Shown here: positions 43,945 to 55,645 of the stretch, in pieces
Layout of the letters: every line of letters begins with the position of its first letter
Position numbering within the stretch: the stretch's first letter is position 1
Origin: Hanleya hanleyi
Lineage: Eukaryota; Mollusca; Polyplacophora; Lepidopleurida; Hanleyidae
Direction: 5' to 3'
Length of the DNA stretch: 64,000 nt
Assembly: GCA_036873755.1 (NCBI GenBank)
Contig: JAVTVY010018811.1
Span: 1 to 64,000 of the forward strand
Position numbers and translations under genes: made by a program
Notes under the pieces: generated by a model
Told to the model about the DNA's origin: nothing
What the model saw: the letters and a program-made list of their open reading frames with translations, nothing else
Database searches by the model: none

Positions 43945-46200
43945 TGCCAACAAGAGCCCAAGGGGCTTCAATATACGCCCGTATATCTAGAATCACATTG
44001 GTCCAAATTTCAAGGTTGTTTAATAGCCTTGATTCCAATTGGTAGCTAGCAATCCAGAGAAAGGTCTACAATTTTGTGCTTCTGCGAATGTAACATATAT
44101 CACATATTATATTGAATGATAACCTAAAATGAGCTTAACTCTTGGCAACTAGTTGACCTTGGAGCAAGAGCCGAGAGCTCACATATCCCACACTGAAATC
44201 GACAATAGTCAAACACAAGAAAATAGTAGTTTTTCTGCAAATGGATTTCTCTCAGACGAGAAAAATTTTCATGAAGGAAGAAGAAAGTGATGAAGTAAAC
44301 CTTTGCTCTTGAGTTAATATTAAAACAGGTATGAAGGTCATAAAGGACCCATCTCTCCGTTAAATTAGTAATTGTATGGTTTTTATTTCACAACAGTTTA
44401 ACTAAATGTAGCTGTTTCAAACATGGCAGGCAACTCCACAGGACAAATGCTATATACATGTAGGGGAGAGAACTCTGAATATTCCAACCTAACACATAGT
44501 CAGCTAAACTTGATTCAGGTTTGGAGGACTGTGACCTTGATCTTTGACAAATTGATGTATGGCTCCTCTTTGCCATGCGAGTAAGGTATACTCAAAATTT
44601 TGTACCAATCCATACCTTGAAACTAGAGATATCGCATGGACAACAAATGTTAACGGATAATGGACAGAACCCAACATCGCATTACATGACCTCGTCTTCG
44701 ACCGGCATATGAAAATGTGACTTGTAATGATTTCCTGATTTTGGGGTCACAGTGACCTTGACATTTGACCTAAATTTTGGTACAAGACACATCGTCATCC
44801 CTCAATGTATCAATGGACACAAAAAAATCATGATTTTTATGAATTTCATGCTTTTGGGGGTCACAGTGACCTTGACGTTCGGCCTTGACCTACATTTTTG
44901 TACGTGACACATCATGTCCCCCTAATGTATCTACTGACACAAAAAAAAGTAATTTTCAAAGATTTCTGGATTCCGGAGTCACAGTGACCTTGACTATTGA
45001 CCTTGACCTAAATTGTGGTACATGACAAACCGTCTCCCCATAATTTCTCAAGGGACACAAAAAATCATGATTTTTAACAATTTCACGATTTTGGAGTCAC
45101 AGTGACCTTGACCTTTGACCTTGACCTACATTTTGGTATGTGACACATCGTATCCCCCTAATGTATCTACTGACACAAAAAAAAGTTATTTTTAATAATT
45201 TCCTGATTTTGGGGTCACAGTGACCTTAGCTGAACTTGACCTAATTTTTGGTATGCGACACTTCATTTCCCCCTATTGAATCCACTTACAAAAAATTAGT
45301 AATTTTTAATTATTTCCTAATTTTTAGGTCACGCTGACCTTTGACCTTGATTCTGGGGTCACAGTGATCTTGACTATTGACCTGGATCTAAATTTTGGTA
45401 CATGACAAAACAGCTACCCGTAATTTCTCAATAGACTCAAAAAATCAAGATTTTTAACAATTTTACGATTTTGGGGTCACAGTGACGTTAACCTTTGACC
45501 TTGACCTACATTTTGATATGTGACACATCGTGTCCCCCTAATATATCTACAGACACAAAGAAATGTTATTTTTAATAATTTCCTGTTTTTGGGGGCACAG
45601 TGACCTTTGACCTTCGACCATGACCTACATTTTGGTATTCCCCTATTTGAATCCACTCACAAAATTAGAAATTGGAAATTTTTAATGATTTCCTGATTTT
45701 TCAGTCACACTGACCTTTGACCTCTGACCTTGACCTACATTTAGTATGCAACACATCGTTCTCCCCTAGGGCGTCCACTCACCAAAAATTAGAACTGTAG
45801 ATAGAAAACTGTCAACGATCAATGATTTCCTGATTTTAGGCAACAGTGACCTTTGACCTCTGACCTCGACCTCAATTTTGATACGCGACACATCGTCTCC
45901 ACCTAGTATATCCACTCACAAAAAATTGCAACTGTGAATAGAAAAAGTTCACAGATATAGACCGGACACGAACACTTCAGTGATTTCCTGTTTTTTAGGC
46001 CTGTGACCTTTGACCTTTGACCTCGACCTTCATTTTGGTACGCGACACATCGTCTCCCCGTAGGGTATCCACTCACCAAAAATTGAAACTGTAGATAGGA
46101 AACTGTCCCAGATATAGACCGGACACGAGAACCGGACAGACGGACAGACGGACGGAAACCGCCATCACATAATACGTCCGCTTTTGGCGGGCGTATAAAA
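43945..46200 (-). mobile_element. Large pearl-like element, copy 2, inverted relative to copy 1
   Basis: The reverse complement follows 23735-25810 from the tetranucleotide tract (here GGACAGACGGACAGACGGACGG, about 46134-46155) through about 11 tandem units with AGGTCA-type motifs to the unique half (43945-44640). It lacks the 200-bp MITE of copy 1. Its two ends carry a short inverted motif, TATACGCCCG/CGGGCGTATA. Confidence 0.75.
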
Positions 46201-46227
46201 ACGACATAAAATACTGTATCCTGCCAT

Positions 46228-46450
46228 GGGATTTATACAGGAACGGGACCTAGTCTTACCTGTCGGGTCAATTGGGTATTGGCCTTTTCTCTCCCCCCTA
46301 AATCGAGCTAACGTCTAAACACTCAAGGCCTCTGCTGTAAGAGTGGCGTGCAGTATTCAAACTTCCCAGACGAGACCGACTCCTTGCCTCTGATTAGTCA
46401 GTTCTTTACAGGTGGCGCCGCCAGGAAAGATAACTGTCCATGGGTCAATT
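46228..46450 (+). repeat. Dispersed repeat, uninterrupted copy
   Basis: It aligns with 50150-50290 plus 50610-50665: shared segments include CCTAGTCTTACC, AATCGAG, ACGTCTAAA and GGGAAGATAACT-like. In the second copy the alignment is broken by an inserted SINE-like sequence. Confidence 0.6.
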
Positions 46451-46677
46451 AAGTCACGCCACAGGGGTTACAGCTGCACACTGTGACAGCTAAAGAAGAC
46501 TCTCAGCACAATATATAACTTATATTTAAACCGAAACGCTCCTCAGAGCGAACAGACATTTTATTTTATCGGTAACCCCACCTGAAGATTTAATAACGGT
46601 ATCCTGTGAACAAACGAACATTATCGGCTCAACAGAACAAAGAAATATTTTATCGGTAACCGCACATACAACTTTAT

Positions 46678-47242
46678 CCTTACCCGGCCTGCCCTGGGGG
46701 GGAGGCTGTTGCTTTTTTGCTCCTATCTCCAGAATGACAAAAAATTGAGAGCTAAAACTCCGTGACTTATTAGATTATCATATTTCGGTCATTTTGAGTC
46801 TATTTGCATGACCCCCCGATCAGACGATCATGGGTAAATTCAAAATGGCGGTCATGTGGGGTACCGGAAAAGTGATGTTTTCGTCATATTTCTTCAATTT
46901 GTTTGCTTTTCTGCATAGAAAAGTGGGTAAAATAGATTTTATTTCATATTAAACTATTATTTACTAATTTATCATGCATTTTTTCGAGGGAAAAACAAAA
47001 ATAAAAAAATCGAAAATTCTGACCGAGAAATCGTCAAAAAATGCTTTTTTGAAAATTACGTCACTGTGACTTCAACATGACGGCCATCTTGGATTGTTTT
47101 ACATAATCTTGTAGGGCTTGACCCAAAGATATAGTGTGGTAAGTTCCAGCCCTCTAGCCGTTGCGATAGCGAAAATATGTAGGGGCACTTCCTCCCACCC
47201 CACAGGCTGCGGTACAACTCAAATCGCACAGGCCAAATAGGT
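46678..47242 (-). mobile_element. TTAA-flanked MITE, copy B
   Basis: It is the reverse-complement counterpart of 14771-15320 and almost the same length (565 bp). The right side has TTAA at 47243-47246 and the left TTAT at 46674-46677 (one change). Shared stretches include GACGGCCATCTTGGATTGTTTT and TTACCCATGATCG-like segments. Confidence 0.75.
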
Positions 47243-47249
47243 TTAATAA

Positions 47250-48450
47250 TGGTATCCTGTGCAGCTGAATAGTATTAACTTAGTGCTGGTATCCCTTGTT
47301 CCCACCTTCCTCCCCACACACGCAACATCACTCGCTCCCCAACCAAAAACACTAAGGGTGAAAACCGACCCAGGAAGTGACCTACCGATTACCTGTCTAC
47401 AACGGAAGACGAACAGCAGACAAGCACTGCGGCGGGCCACCTCCGGGATGGCCCACGGGGGCAGGTTAACCCATCGATCCACCGGTCAGACCCTTCATGG
47501 CGTGTTGGGTTTACGACCTTCGGGCGGCTTCGAGTGTGGAGAATCAATCTCAAGGAACAGTTGACCCATGCCCATCTCCCAGAGGGCTTCTCTGTCATCG
47601 CCCTCGCGTAGGGGCAAGGCGTTTATCCTGAACATAACATTTGGGAAGCGCTTGACCCAAGCTTTGACGATGATGACATATTCACTAAAAGAGTGAACAT
47701 GTATCGGCCATCCCGGGGCAAAGTAAACACCAGGAGGACAATTAGTCGTGCATGGGCCGCGGACAAGCTATGCTTCTCCTCAGGGTGCAGTCTATAGAAG
47801 AGCCAATGCATCTTAAATTAAACAGTAGGCTGGTTCATTATATGCTAAACAGCAACCGTGTTTTGAGAGAACCCCCATAGAACTATATATTTTCTGAAGG
47901 AGTAGGCTCTTGCAATGAAACCGGGACAGATGTAAGCATAGCTGACCGAAATCGGGATCCCCATAACCCCTACTGAACTTGCCCCAAACTTCAGGAAAAT
48001 CCTCTAAATTTGGTCCAAAATAGGTCATATTCTCTCCCCATCGCAGAAAAAACTTGACAATCGATTGTTATGAAACTCACCGACACTGTGCCCAGTCAAA
48101 GGATCAACAAAAATTAGCAAAGAAAATAGGGGATCGACCACGCCGTTTTCGAACTCATTTTCCCATTGCAGAGTACACCATGTGTTCGCAAGCTGAAAAT
48201 GGCCCCAAGTTACAGCCACACTTTCGCACTTCCATCTACATAGTGAGGCATGGACCAATCTAACTGGCAAAATACCATGTACTGATTTGAAGCAAATCAC
48301 TTAATGATATTACAAATATTAATAAACAATAAGCCAACAAAAATTCTCATGAGGTCAAACCTGGTGGAGACCAAAAATCCGCAACTATGGACTACACCCT
48401 CACTGCAGTGAATACCTACAGAGAGGTTCTGCTCGCCCGCCAAGGGCACG
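47250..48450. other. No gene seen
   Basis: Several open frames of 60-100 codons overlap on both strands at 47243-47600, but none has a recognisable domain. Confidence 0.35.
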
Positions 48451-48469
48451 ACTTTTTTTCAGGAAATCC

Positions 48470-48615
48470 CCCTTCCGCCGGCGCTCGTCTGAGTCCGTGT
48501 GGAAGAATTCCGGACGGTGGTTATCTTCGGATACTCCGGCTTTCTCCACCATCCAAACTGACTGTCACCACATGAGTGAAACACACTTAAGTGTGACATT
48601 AAACCAAATTCCCCC
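48470..48615 (+). mobile_element. SINE fragment (3' body)
   Basis: ACTCCGGCTTTCTCCACCATCC, ACTGACTGTCACCACATGAG and GTGACATTAAACC match the SINE at 14566. A clear tRNA head is not visible. Confidence 0.75.
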
Positions 48616-48639
48616 GACAGAGCAATAAGTCCTTGCTCA

Positions 48640-49830
48640 CCGGGTCACCTGAAAATAAACTAGAAGATGTCTGACCAGTCTGCAGGTGGTCATCCACGGG
48701 CCTAAGTTGAACGTCGGCAAATTTCTTCTCCCGCAGCTCCTCTTAGGAGAAAGCTCCGCAAACCATATCGATCAATTCTGACTGGGATTGAGACTGAGCT
48801 TCTGTCTGATCATCAATATTTACAGAGAGGACTCAACCGTAGCCATCGGAACCACATCATCCACATATTCCGTGAATCGTGTCCATTGTGTATGGGCCCG
48901 AACGCAATATCTGCATCGCTCACAAAGGAGCGATTGTACGGTGGAAAGGACCTGCCAATTGTGCGAAACTCACCACGAAGCTTCGGAGGCAGTTCAGTCC
49001 AGAAAAGACTGTAATTCGGTGCGGTCCGTAGAGATCGGTCAATCGTGCAAGGCACTACTTTTGCTCTCTGTGATAGAGACTTCAGCTTGAGGTTATGCTC
49101 TCAAAAATGTTGCAAAACGTAGATTGGCGGGACACTTTTAAAGGTCCGCCTATCACAATGACGTCATCAAGTTATTCCAGCACTTGCCCCCATGTAAGGC
49201 CACCTTGCACTGTTTTTATGACTTGCTAAAAACAATGTGATGCTGGTCAGGGTCAATAGAGATCTGCCAGTTACCAACTGTCAGATCTAAAGTATTGAAG
49301 TACTCCGCCTCATCCATAGCATCAACATATCCTTTTCACGTCGGCAGGTTTAAATTGTCGTTCAATTTCCTAAAATCAATACAATAGCTTACCGACACGT
49401 TATTCTTGCGAATCAGAACGGGTGCCAAGGCCCATTTGGACTCTCAGGATCGAATGACCCCACCATCCAGCATGGCCTTGAGGTATTTACCCTTGTCCTC
49501 CTCAACACCTTTTGGCGTTCGTCGCATACGCTGCCGGGCAGGACGGGCATCGCCATTGTTGATGCAATGTTTGGTGTTGGCGAAATTACCGAGATCCAAT
49601 TTCTCATTGGCGAAAGCATCGTGGGATTCAGCAACTGTTTCCTTGACAGCAGTGCTCTGTAGCTCGATCAGACCCACACATGTTGCCTCGCACAATGGGT
49701 GAAGTAATTCTAGGAGGGTCCTAGGTAACGGGATATCTACTTTACGAAGAGATGCGCCCTTTCTATCGCAAATCACGGGGTGGTCACTACATTCTTCAGT
49801 GGTTCCAATCCATGCTTCCCGAAAGACCAT
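48640..49830 (-). pseudogene. Ty3/gypsy-like pol remnant
   Basis: At the right end the minus strand encodes the region just before a gypsy RT: DLGNFANTKHCINNGDARP then QRMRRTPKGVEEDKGKYLKA and MLDGGVIRS. Further left, in other frames, are FNTLDLTVGNWQI (motif A region, about 49280-49320) and GGLTWGQVLE-LDDVIVIGG (motif C region, about 49130-49190). A weak segment resembling the zinc-binding start of integrase lies at about 48680-48770. Frequent stops and frameshifts show long decay. I see no convincing LTRs. Confidence 0.65.
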
Positions 49831-49839
49831 GACCTCAGG

Positions 49840-50149
49840 ATCTCGAAATCTTGGGAACCATCGACTGACTGATCGACCACAGGCTCCAAAACATAAACTA
49901 TAATGTAAACACAGAGGCCGTTTAACTAGGGCAAGGTCCCTGTTGGTATCGCGTTGAAAGTAGCCGAGGCCTGCATGTTGGCATCATGACGTACTTCGTC
50001 AGTGTTGAGATAGAGACGTGCCCATGTGGGTTCGTGAAATGACCGATCATGGGCGTACTGTGATTCACTGTTCGAGAGCTTGTCCATGAATGCGAACATA
50101 TTGTATATATGGGACGTATAAAATATTATCAAATAACTACGTCTTTATA
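49840..50149. other. No gene seen
   Basis: Possible decayed gag side of the gypsy remnant, but nothing recognisable. Confidence 0.3.
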
Positions 50150-50670
50150 GCTTTATACCGGTATGGTACCCAGTCTTACCTAGTCGGATATTGACTCTTT
50201 TGTCCCCTCCACCTCCCGAATCGAGTTTACGTCTAAAAATGCAGGAACTCAGCTGTAAAAGTGACGTTAAATATTCAAGCTTTTCAGTCGATATCGTCTT
50301 CTCGATTGGGCCACGTGGGTCTCCCGGGGATTGACCTGGGGTGTCGTTGTGCACACTCCAGGTCATGATAAGAATAGACCTCGTCCCGCCAGAGAGCTTG
50401 CGGTAAGAGGCGACTAACTGGGGCATCCGCGGGGTTCCCGGGTGAGAAAAGAAATAGAACCCCAACATTTGGGCCCCGGTGTTAAAAGGCAAAGAACCCT
50501 AACCGTGTGGTTTCCGGGTGTGAAAAGGAATAGGAACCAAACGTAGTGGTATGACTGAAATAGTGTTGTACGCGACGTTGAATCATATTCACTGGCTCAC
50601 TCACCCTGATTGGTCGGCTCTTTACAAGTGTGTCAGGGAAGATAACTCTCTACGGGTCAATTTACGTTTG
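50150..50670 (+). repeat. Dispersed repeat, copy interrupted by a SINE-like insertion
   Basis: The outer parts (50150-50290, 50610-50670) match 46228-46450. The inner part (about 50290-50610) carries GGTAAGAGGCGACTAAC and ends in GTACGCGACGTTGAATCATA and CTCACTCACC, the style of molluscan SINE ends. A short reverse match to this end lies at about 21243-21280. Confidence 0.6.
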
Positions 50671-50676
50671 CATTAC

Positions 50677-50826
50677 AAGTGTTTGGTCCGTCATTGATAA
50701 TTCAGCGATCGTCCATTAAAGACTATCCGCGTCCATAATCCAAAGACATTTTTCCATATTCCATATAACAGCATTAGCACCAAATTCAAAAAGACAATCA
50801 TAGTACACATAAGGCTAATTTCCTGC
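50677..50826 (+). mobile_element. Dispersed short repeat, copy outside the Polinton
   Basis: It matches the minus strand of 9012-9170 almost throughout (TTACAAG, GTCCGTCATT, GTCCATTA, TATCCGCGTC, CCAAATTCAAAAAGACAATC, TTTCCTGCA). This fixes the approximate ends of the repeat. Confidence 0.8.
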
Positions 50827-50829
50827 AGA

Positions 50830-52560
50830 AAATGATGTACGGTATCTCAGTCACGCTTTGATTGCGAAAGTTCATATGAGCACCATGAGGATCTTGAAGT
50901 ACATGGGTTCATAACGGCCCCCTAAGCGGAATTAGACACGAGTTACGAAACGTTACGATCTTGCACGCTACGCTCGTATTTTGCTGTTATCATCCGATAT
51001 GTATCGCCAAATTTGAGAAACTTTTGAGTGGAGGCGCTTGGTGGTATAGCCCTGTTCTAAAAGTTTCTGCAATAATGTTTTGTGACGTTGATTAAAATCG
51101 TCACTTTTAACACAGGATCTAGCAAACGCTACTAGGCGAAATATATATACGCCATATGTAAGTCCCGATGGAATACTGTCCAGAAAGGGATAGTTTACGA
51201 TGTCGAAATTGCAATCATCTCTTTTATCATAAAGTCGACGAGAGAGAAGTCCCGCTTCATTTTATAGAGATGTAGGTGAAAATATGATGTGCCGGTAGGG
51301 CTAGGGATACCCTACACTCACTAGCCTAAATACTAAAAGGTACCTGAGCTGCATTTGGAGAACCTACACCGGCTAACTTAACCAACTAAGGGTGTCCACC
51401 CTTGAAATTTAGTAACTGAAGGGCAGTCCTTTCAACAACGTCGGTAATACTTTAGCCAGGTAACTTTTAATTAGATATTCTGAAATAACATTATACTGGC
51501 ATTTTGTGCGGTAAATTTCAGTTCAATCGCACCCACTCCTCTCTTTGAAGTGTTAAAAATGGCCAATGCCACATAGTTTCGGCCTAGCCTGTTCCTCTGC
51601 TGCATCAATATTCTACTGGCAAACAAATAGATTGTGGGACTGCCCCTCAAGCGATTGATAATTCGACCCAAACCACTTTAATTAAGACAAGAATCCTCAT
51701 TGGATCACTATTTATAGTCCCGAACACAACAACTTCAAAGCTGACCCAGGAAGTAGCCCGGCCTCGTTTTCGATCTCCAAATCTGACTGGGAAAATTTTG
51801 TTGTTGCTGCATCAACCAGTAATTGACTCCGTATGTGGGTCCAAGAATATAGGCTAGCAAACAAGCGGGTTACTGAAAGGACATGACATAAGCTACCTAA
51901 AACTCATAGTCAACAAACTGTGTTCGGGGCCCATGGACTTTCACTAGCCTCAAATAGCCTCAGGTCATATTTCTGTATTTACTATGAAAGAGTGTGATAT
52001 CTGTTATAGATAAACAACAGGTGTTGATCCAGAACATATCTGTGCAGTTTGTGTGCTTGTAACAATGTATATATCTTTCATCGAACCAAAATGTTGCATC
52101 TTTCCGGGGTCTGACTGTCTGATTATATAAAAAATTCCTCTCACAGATCATTATCCTTCATTATACATATGTTATGATGAGTAGATATTCTAATTTTGTT
52201 TCCGTGACTGATCAAAGCCCACTGAAATGGTTGCGTAGAACCATGTCTGCCACAACAGATAGGTTGCGCGTATTCATCAAATGTGTGACAGCTATCAACA
52301 GTTATTTTCCTGCCAGATGTTCCAGATCCACCTATCCAATTGTTCGTTTTAAAGAGGTTAGATTTGACCAGAACTTTATCGTTTTGTCATTAAGGTGCAG
52401 AAATGGTTATTATTGTCTCGCATGCTATTTAGCAGATCTGCTACTTCGCAAATAATTTCTAAAATCAGTGATATTTAGAAAGGGGTGTGCTACTTTGAAG
52501 ATAATTTCTAGGATTACTGCTAGTTAACACTTTGACTTACCTGTTCCCAAAGAAAATATA
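50830..52560. other. No gene seen
   Basis: AT-rich DNA with short frames only. Confidence 0.4.
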
Positions 52561-52726
52561 TTGTATAATTATCACAAATGCTAAATATTGAATATTTTTT
52601 CTAAATTGCAACCAGAAGAAATATTCAATATTTATGATAAATCGCAAACGCAAATTGTCGGACTGCCCCTTCCGAAAGAAAATATATTGTATAATTAGCA
52701 CAAATGCTACATATTTTCAAACTTGC

Positions 52727-52985
52727 ATGGGCTGGTGAATAAGGATGTTTAAGGCAGTCCCAAGTACACCTTCTTTGCTGGTCTGCGCAACTCCTCTGAC
52801 AATAACAGGGATTATTCTATCTTTCTTCCTGGTTAAACGACGCGCATGCGCTGGTATATAAGGATTTTTAAGACAGTCGCAAGCACATTTTCATTTTTGG
52901 TCTGTGCAACTCCACTCAGACAATAACAGATTATTCTATCGTTCTTCCTGGTTAAACAACGCGCATGTGCTGCTTTTTAGGACGC
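52727..52985. repeat. Tandem duplication, 119-nt period
   Basis: CATG-GCTGGT-ATAAGGAT-TTTAAG-CAGTC and TCTTCCTGGTTAAAC-ACGCGCATG occur at 52727 and 52846, with the start of a third copy at 52965. Confidence 0.8.
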
Positions 52986-53209
52986 CTATAGAACGGGCGA
53001 TATAAAGGCAACCTCACTGATGCAGACAGCTGACATGTATTCAGACTTACTGGCACAACTAACCAATCATAAAACGACACTGTATGTTGGCATGCACGCA
53101 ATGACTGAAGGTGTTTCGGAGACAATCGGCCCCTTTCAATGTAATTTCGAAAGAAACAAAACGCCAAAAACAACATCTTCCTTTGGTACTTATATTCTAA
53201 TTAGATGAT

Positions 53210-54570
53210 ATTACAAAGGTGCTAAATATTGAATATATTGTCCTTTCTCCGACACGGTGTTACATATATTTTAATGCGAATCTCTTCTAATTAGAGTAGA
53301 TTATAAAAGTGCTAAATATTGAATATATTGTCTTTTCTCCGAAAAGGCTCTTGTGGATATTTAACTGCGAATCTCTTCTATTGAGTATAGATTATAAAAG
53401 TGCTAAATATTGAATATATTGTCTTTTCAAAGACGCCATGCAGCTACATATGTAAGTGCGAATCTTTTCTAATTAGATGATATTATAAAAGTGCTAAATA
53501 TTGAATATATTGTCTCTCTGGGACGTCAGCTAGATATTTAGCTGCGAATCTCTTCTAATTAGATGATATTATCAAATTGCTAAATTTTCAATATATTGTC
53601 TGTTCTCAGACGTCAGCTACATACTTCAGTGCGAATCTATTCTATTTAGATAATATTATAAAGGTGCTAAATATTGAATATATTGTCCTTTCTGCGACAC
53701 GGTGTTGCAGATATTTTGATGCGAATCTCTTCTAATTAGAGTATATTATAAAAGTGCTAAATATTGAATATATTGTGTTTTCTCCGAACAGGCTCTTGTG
53801 GATATTTAGCTGCGAATCTCCTCTATTTAGTATAGATTATAAAAGTGCTAAATATTTAATATATTGTTTTTTTCCACACGCCAGCTACATATTTAAGTGC
53901 GAATCTTTTCTAATTATATGATATTACAAAGGTGCTAAATATTAAATATATTGTCTTTCGCGGACGGCAGATAGATATTTAACTGCGAATCTCTTCTAAT
54001 TAGATGATATTATCAAAGTGCTAAATATTCAATGTATTGTCTGTTCTCAAACGTCAACTACATATTTAAATGCGAATATATTCTAATTAGATGATATTAT
54101 AAAACTGCTAAATATTGAATATATTGTCCTTTCTCCGACACGGTGTTACAGATATTTTAATGCGAATCTCTTCTAATTAGATTAGATTATCTAAGTGCTA
54201 AATATTGAATATATTGTCTTTTCTCCGAAAAGTCTCATGTGGAATTTAACTGCGAATCTCTTCTATTTAGTATAGATTATAAAAGTGCTAAATATTGAAT
54301 ATATTGTCTTTTCCCAGAAGCCAGCTACATATTCAAGTGCGAATCTTTTCTAATTAGATTATATTATAAAGGTGCTAAATATTGAATATATTGTCTTTCT
54401 CGGACGCCAGCTAGATATTCAACAACGAATCTATTCTAATTAGATAATGTTATAAAGGTGCTAAATATTGAATATATTGTCCTCTCTTCTACACGGTGTT
54501 AGATATTTTAATGCGAATATATTCTAATTAGACTAGATTATAAAAGTGCTAAATATTGAATATAGATGCT
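53210..54570. repeat. Satellite with five-monomer higher-order structure
   Basis: Monomers of about 89 nt share GTGCTAAATATTGAATATATTG and TGCGAATCTCTTCTAATTAGAT. Five variants (A with CGACACGGTGTTA, B with CCGAAAAGGCTC, C and D with GACGCCAGCTA-type, E with AGACGTCAGCTAC) recur in order. A starts at about 53214, 53660, 54101 and 54453; the third round lacks E. Related half-units occur at 52560-52720. Confidence 0.88.
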
Positions 54571-54919
54571 ATTAAAGTAACCCACTTTTCTGTCTACTGC
54601 GGAGTTTAGCAAAAGTATCTGCACAATATTGCCAAGTATGCTATTTAGCACCATGTTAAAGCATAGGAAATTTTGAAAAGTATCTACAAAAAAGCCAATC
54701 CTGCACCTAACTCCGTTTTGTGTGACCATTTGTATGAATGCGAGCTTTATATTCTTATGAAACGTTTTTGACAAGCGCGGGCATGCCCCGAGACCTAGTT
54801 CAAAATAGATCTATGTCATTTTCCGGAACAATATTCGAATGACGTATTATATCGCATAGTTATCGACTCATAGATAAAAACACAGAGAACAGACATGGTT
54901 AATTGTACATATATTTGTT

Positions 54920-55085
54920 TACATTTTCTGGTAGAACTTGACCCAAGGGTATAGCGTGGTAAGTTTCAGCTCCCTCCCCCCCTCCCCCAGCTGAAGAGGT
55001 AAGAAAAATAATTGTGGGAGGGTGGGGGGGATTTCGGCACCCCCCCCTCCCCCCAGGCCAGGACAGATCCCAAAAGATAGGGATA
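54920..55085 (-). mobile_element. Partial copy of the TTAA MITE
   Basis: TCTGGTAGAACTTGACCCAA and GTGGTAAGTTTCAGC match the interior of copies A and B. The right end CCAAAAGATAGGGATAA is the terminal repeat next to a TTAT-type site. The middle is lost. Confidence 0.65.
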
Positions 55086-55383
55086 ACCAGTCCAGCGCAC
55101 ATGATAATAGCGGAAGGCCTTCCCGAAAGACATGACGTACGGCGCTTCTGATTGGCTACGATGCGGAATGACACAAACTGACAGACTGGCGTCAGAGCTT
55201 AACCCCTGTGACCTTTTCTTTGGCTAGCATAGCAAATCGAACAACCTGATTGGCTGACAGATTACGCGACGTCATCAATGGATTATTACATTCGGCAAAG
55301 CCGTTTACCAGGGCTCTCGAAGGTAGAAGAGAAACGGGACGGAAGGGCATGGTAGCGAGGGTGATTTTTGGTAATAATCATGC

Positions 55384-55412
55384 AGATAAGATAACTAAGA
55401 TAACTAAGATAA
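55384..55412 (-). repeat. Tandem 3' tail of the LINE
   Basis: Three copies of a 9-nt unit (AGATAACTA on the plus strand) directly follow a minus-strand AATAAA (55414-55419). Some LINE clades end in short tandem tails rather than poly(A). Confidence 0.6.
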
Positions 55413-55645
55413 CTTTATTGACACTAAAACACAGTCACATGTCTGGTTATATGGTCATTTGGCACAAAAGGACGAAAATACAATTGTCAGTGTGAAACAA
55501 TAATATTTAACAAACAGGTTGAAGTATATAATACCGTATATACGTATAGCAGTTACCAGTTGGACGAGCTGAAGTATAGATAGGCCTATACACGTATTTC
55601 CAAGGAACTAATAAGTTTCAGTCTTCCGCAAGTTCTCACATAGTA

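Noticed and set aside
47243..47600. Overlapping 70-100-codon frames on both strands
   Set aside because: Open on both strands because of composition; no domain recognised.
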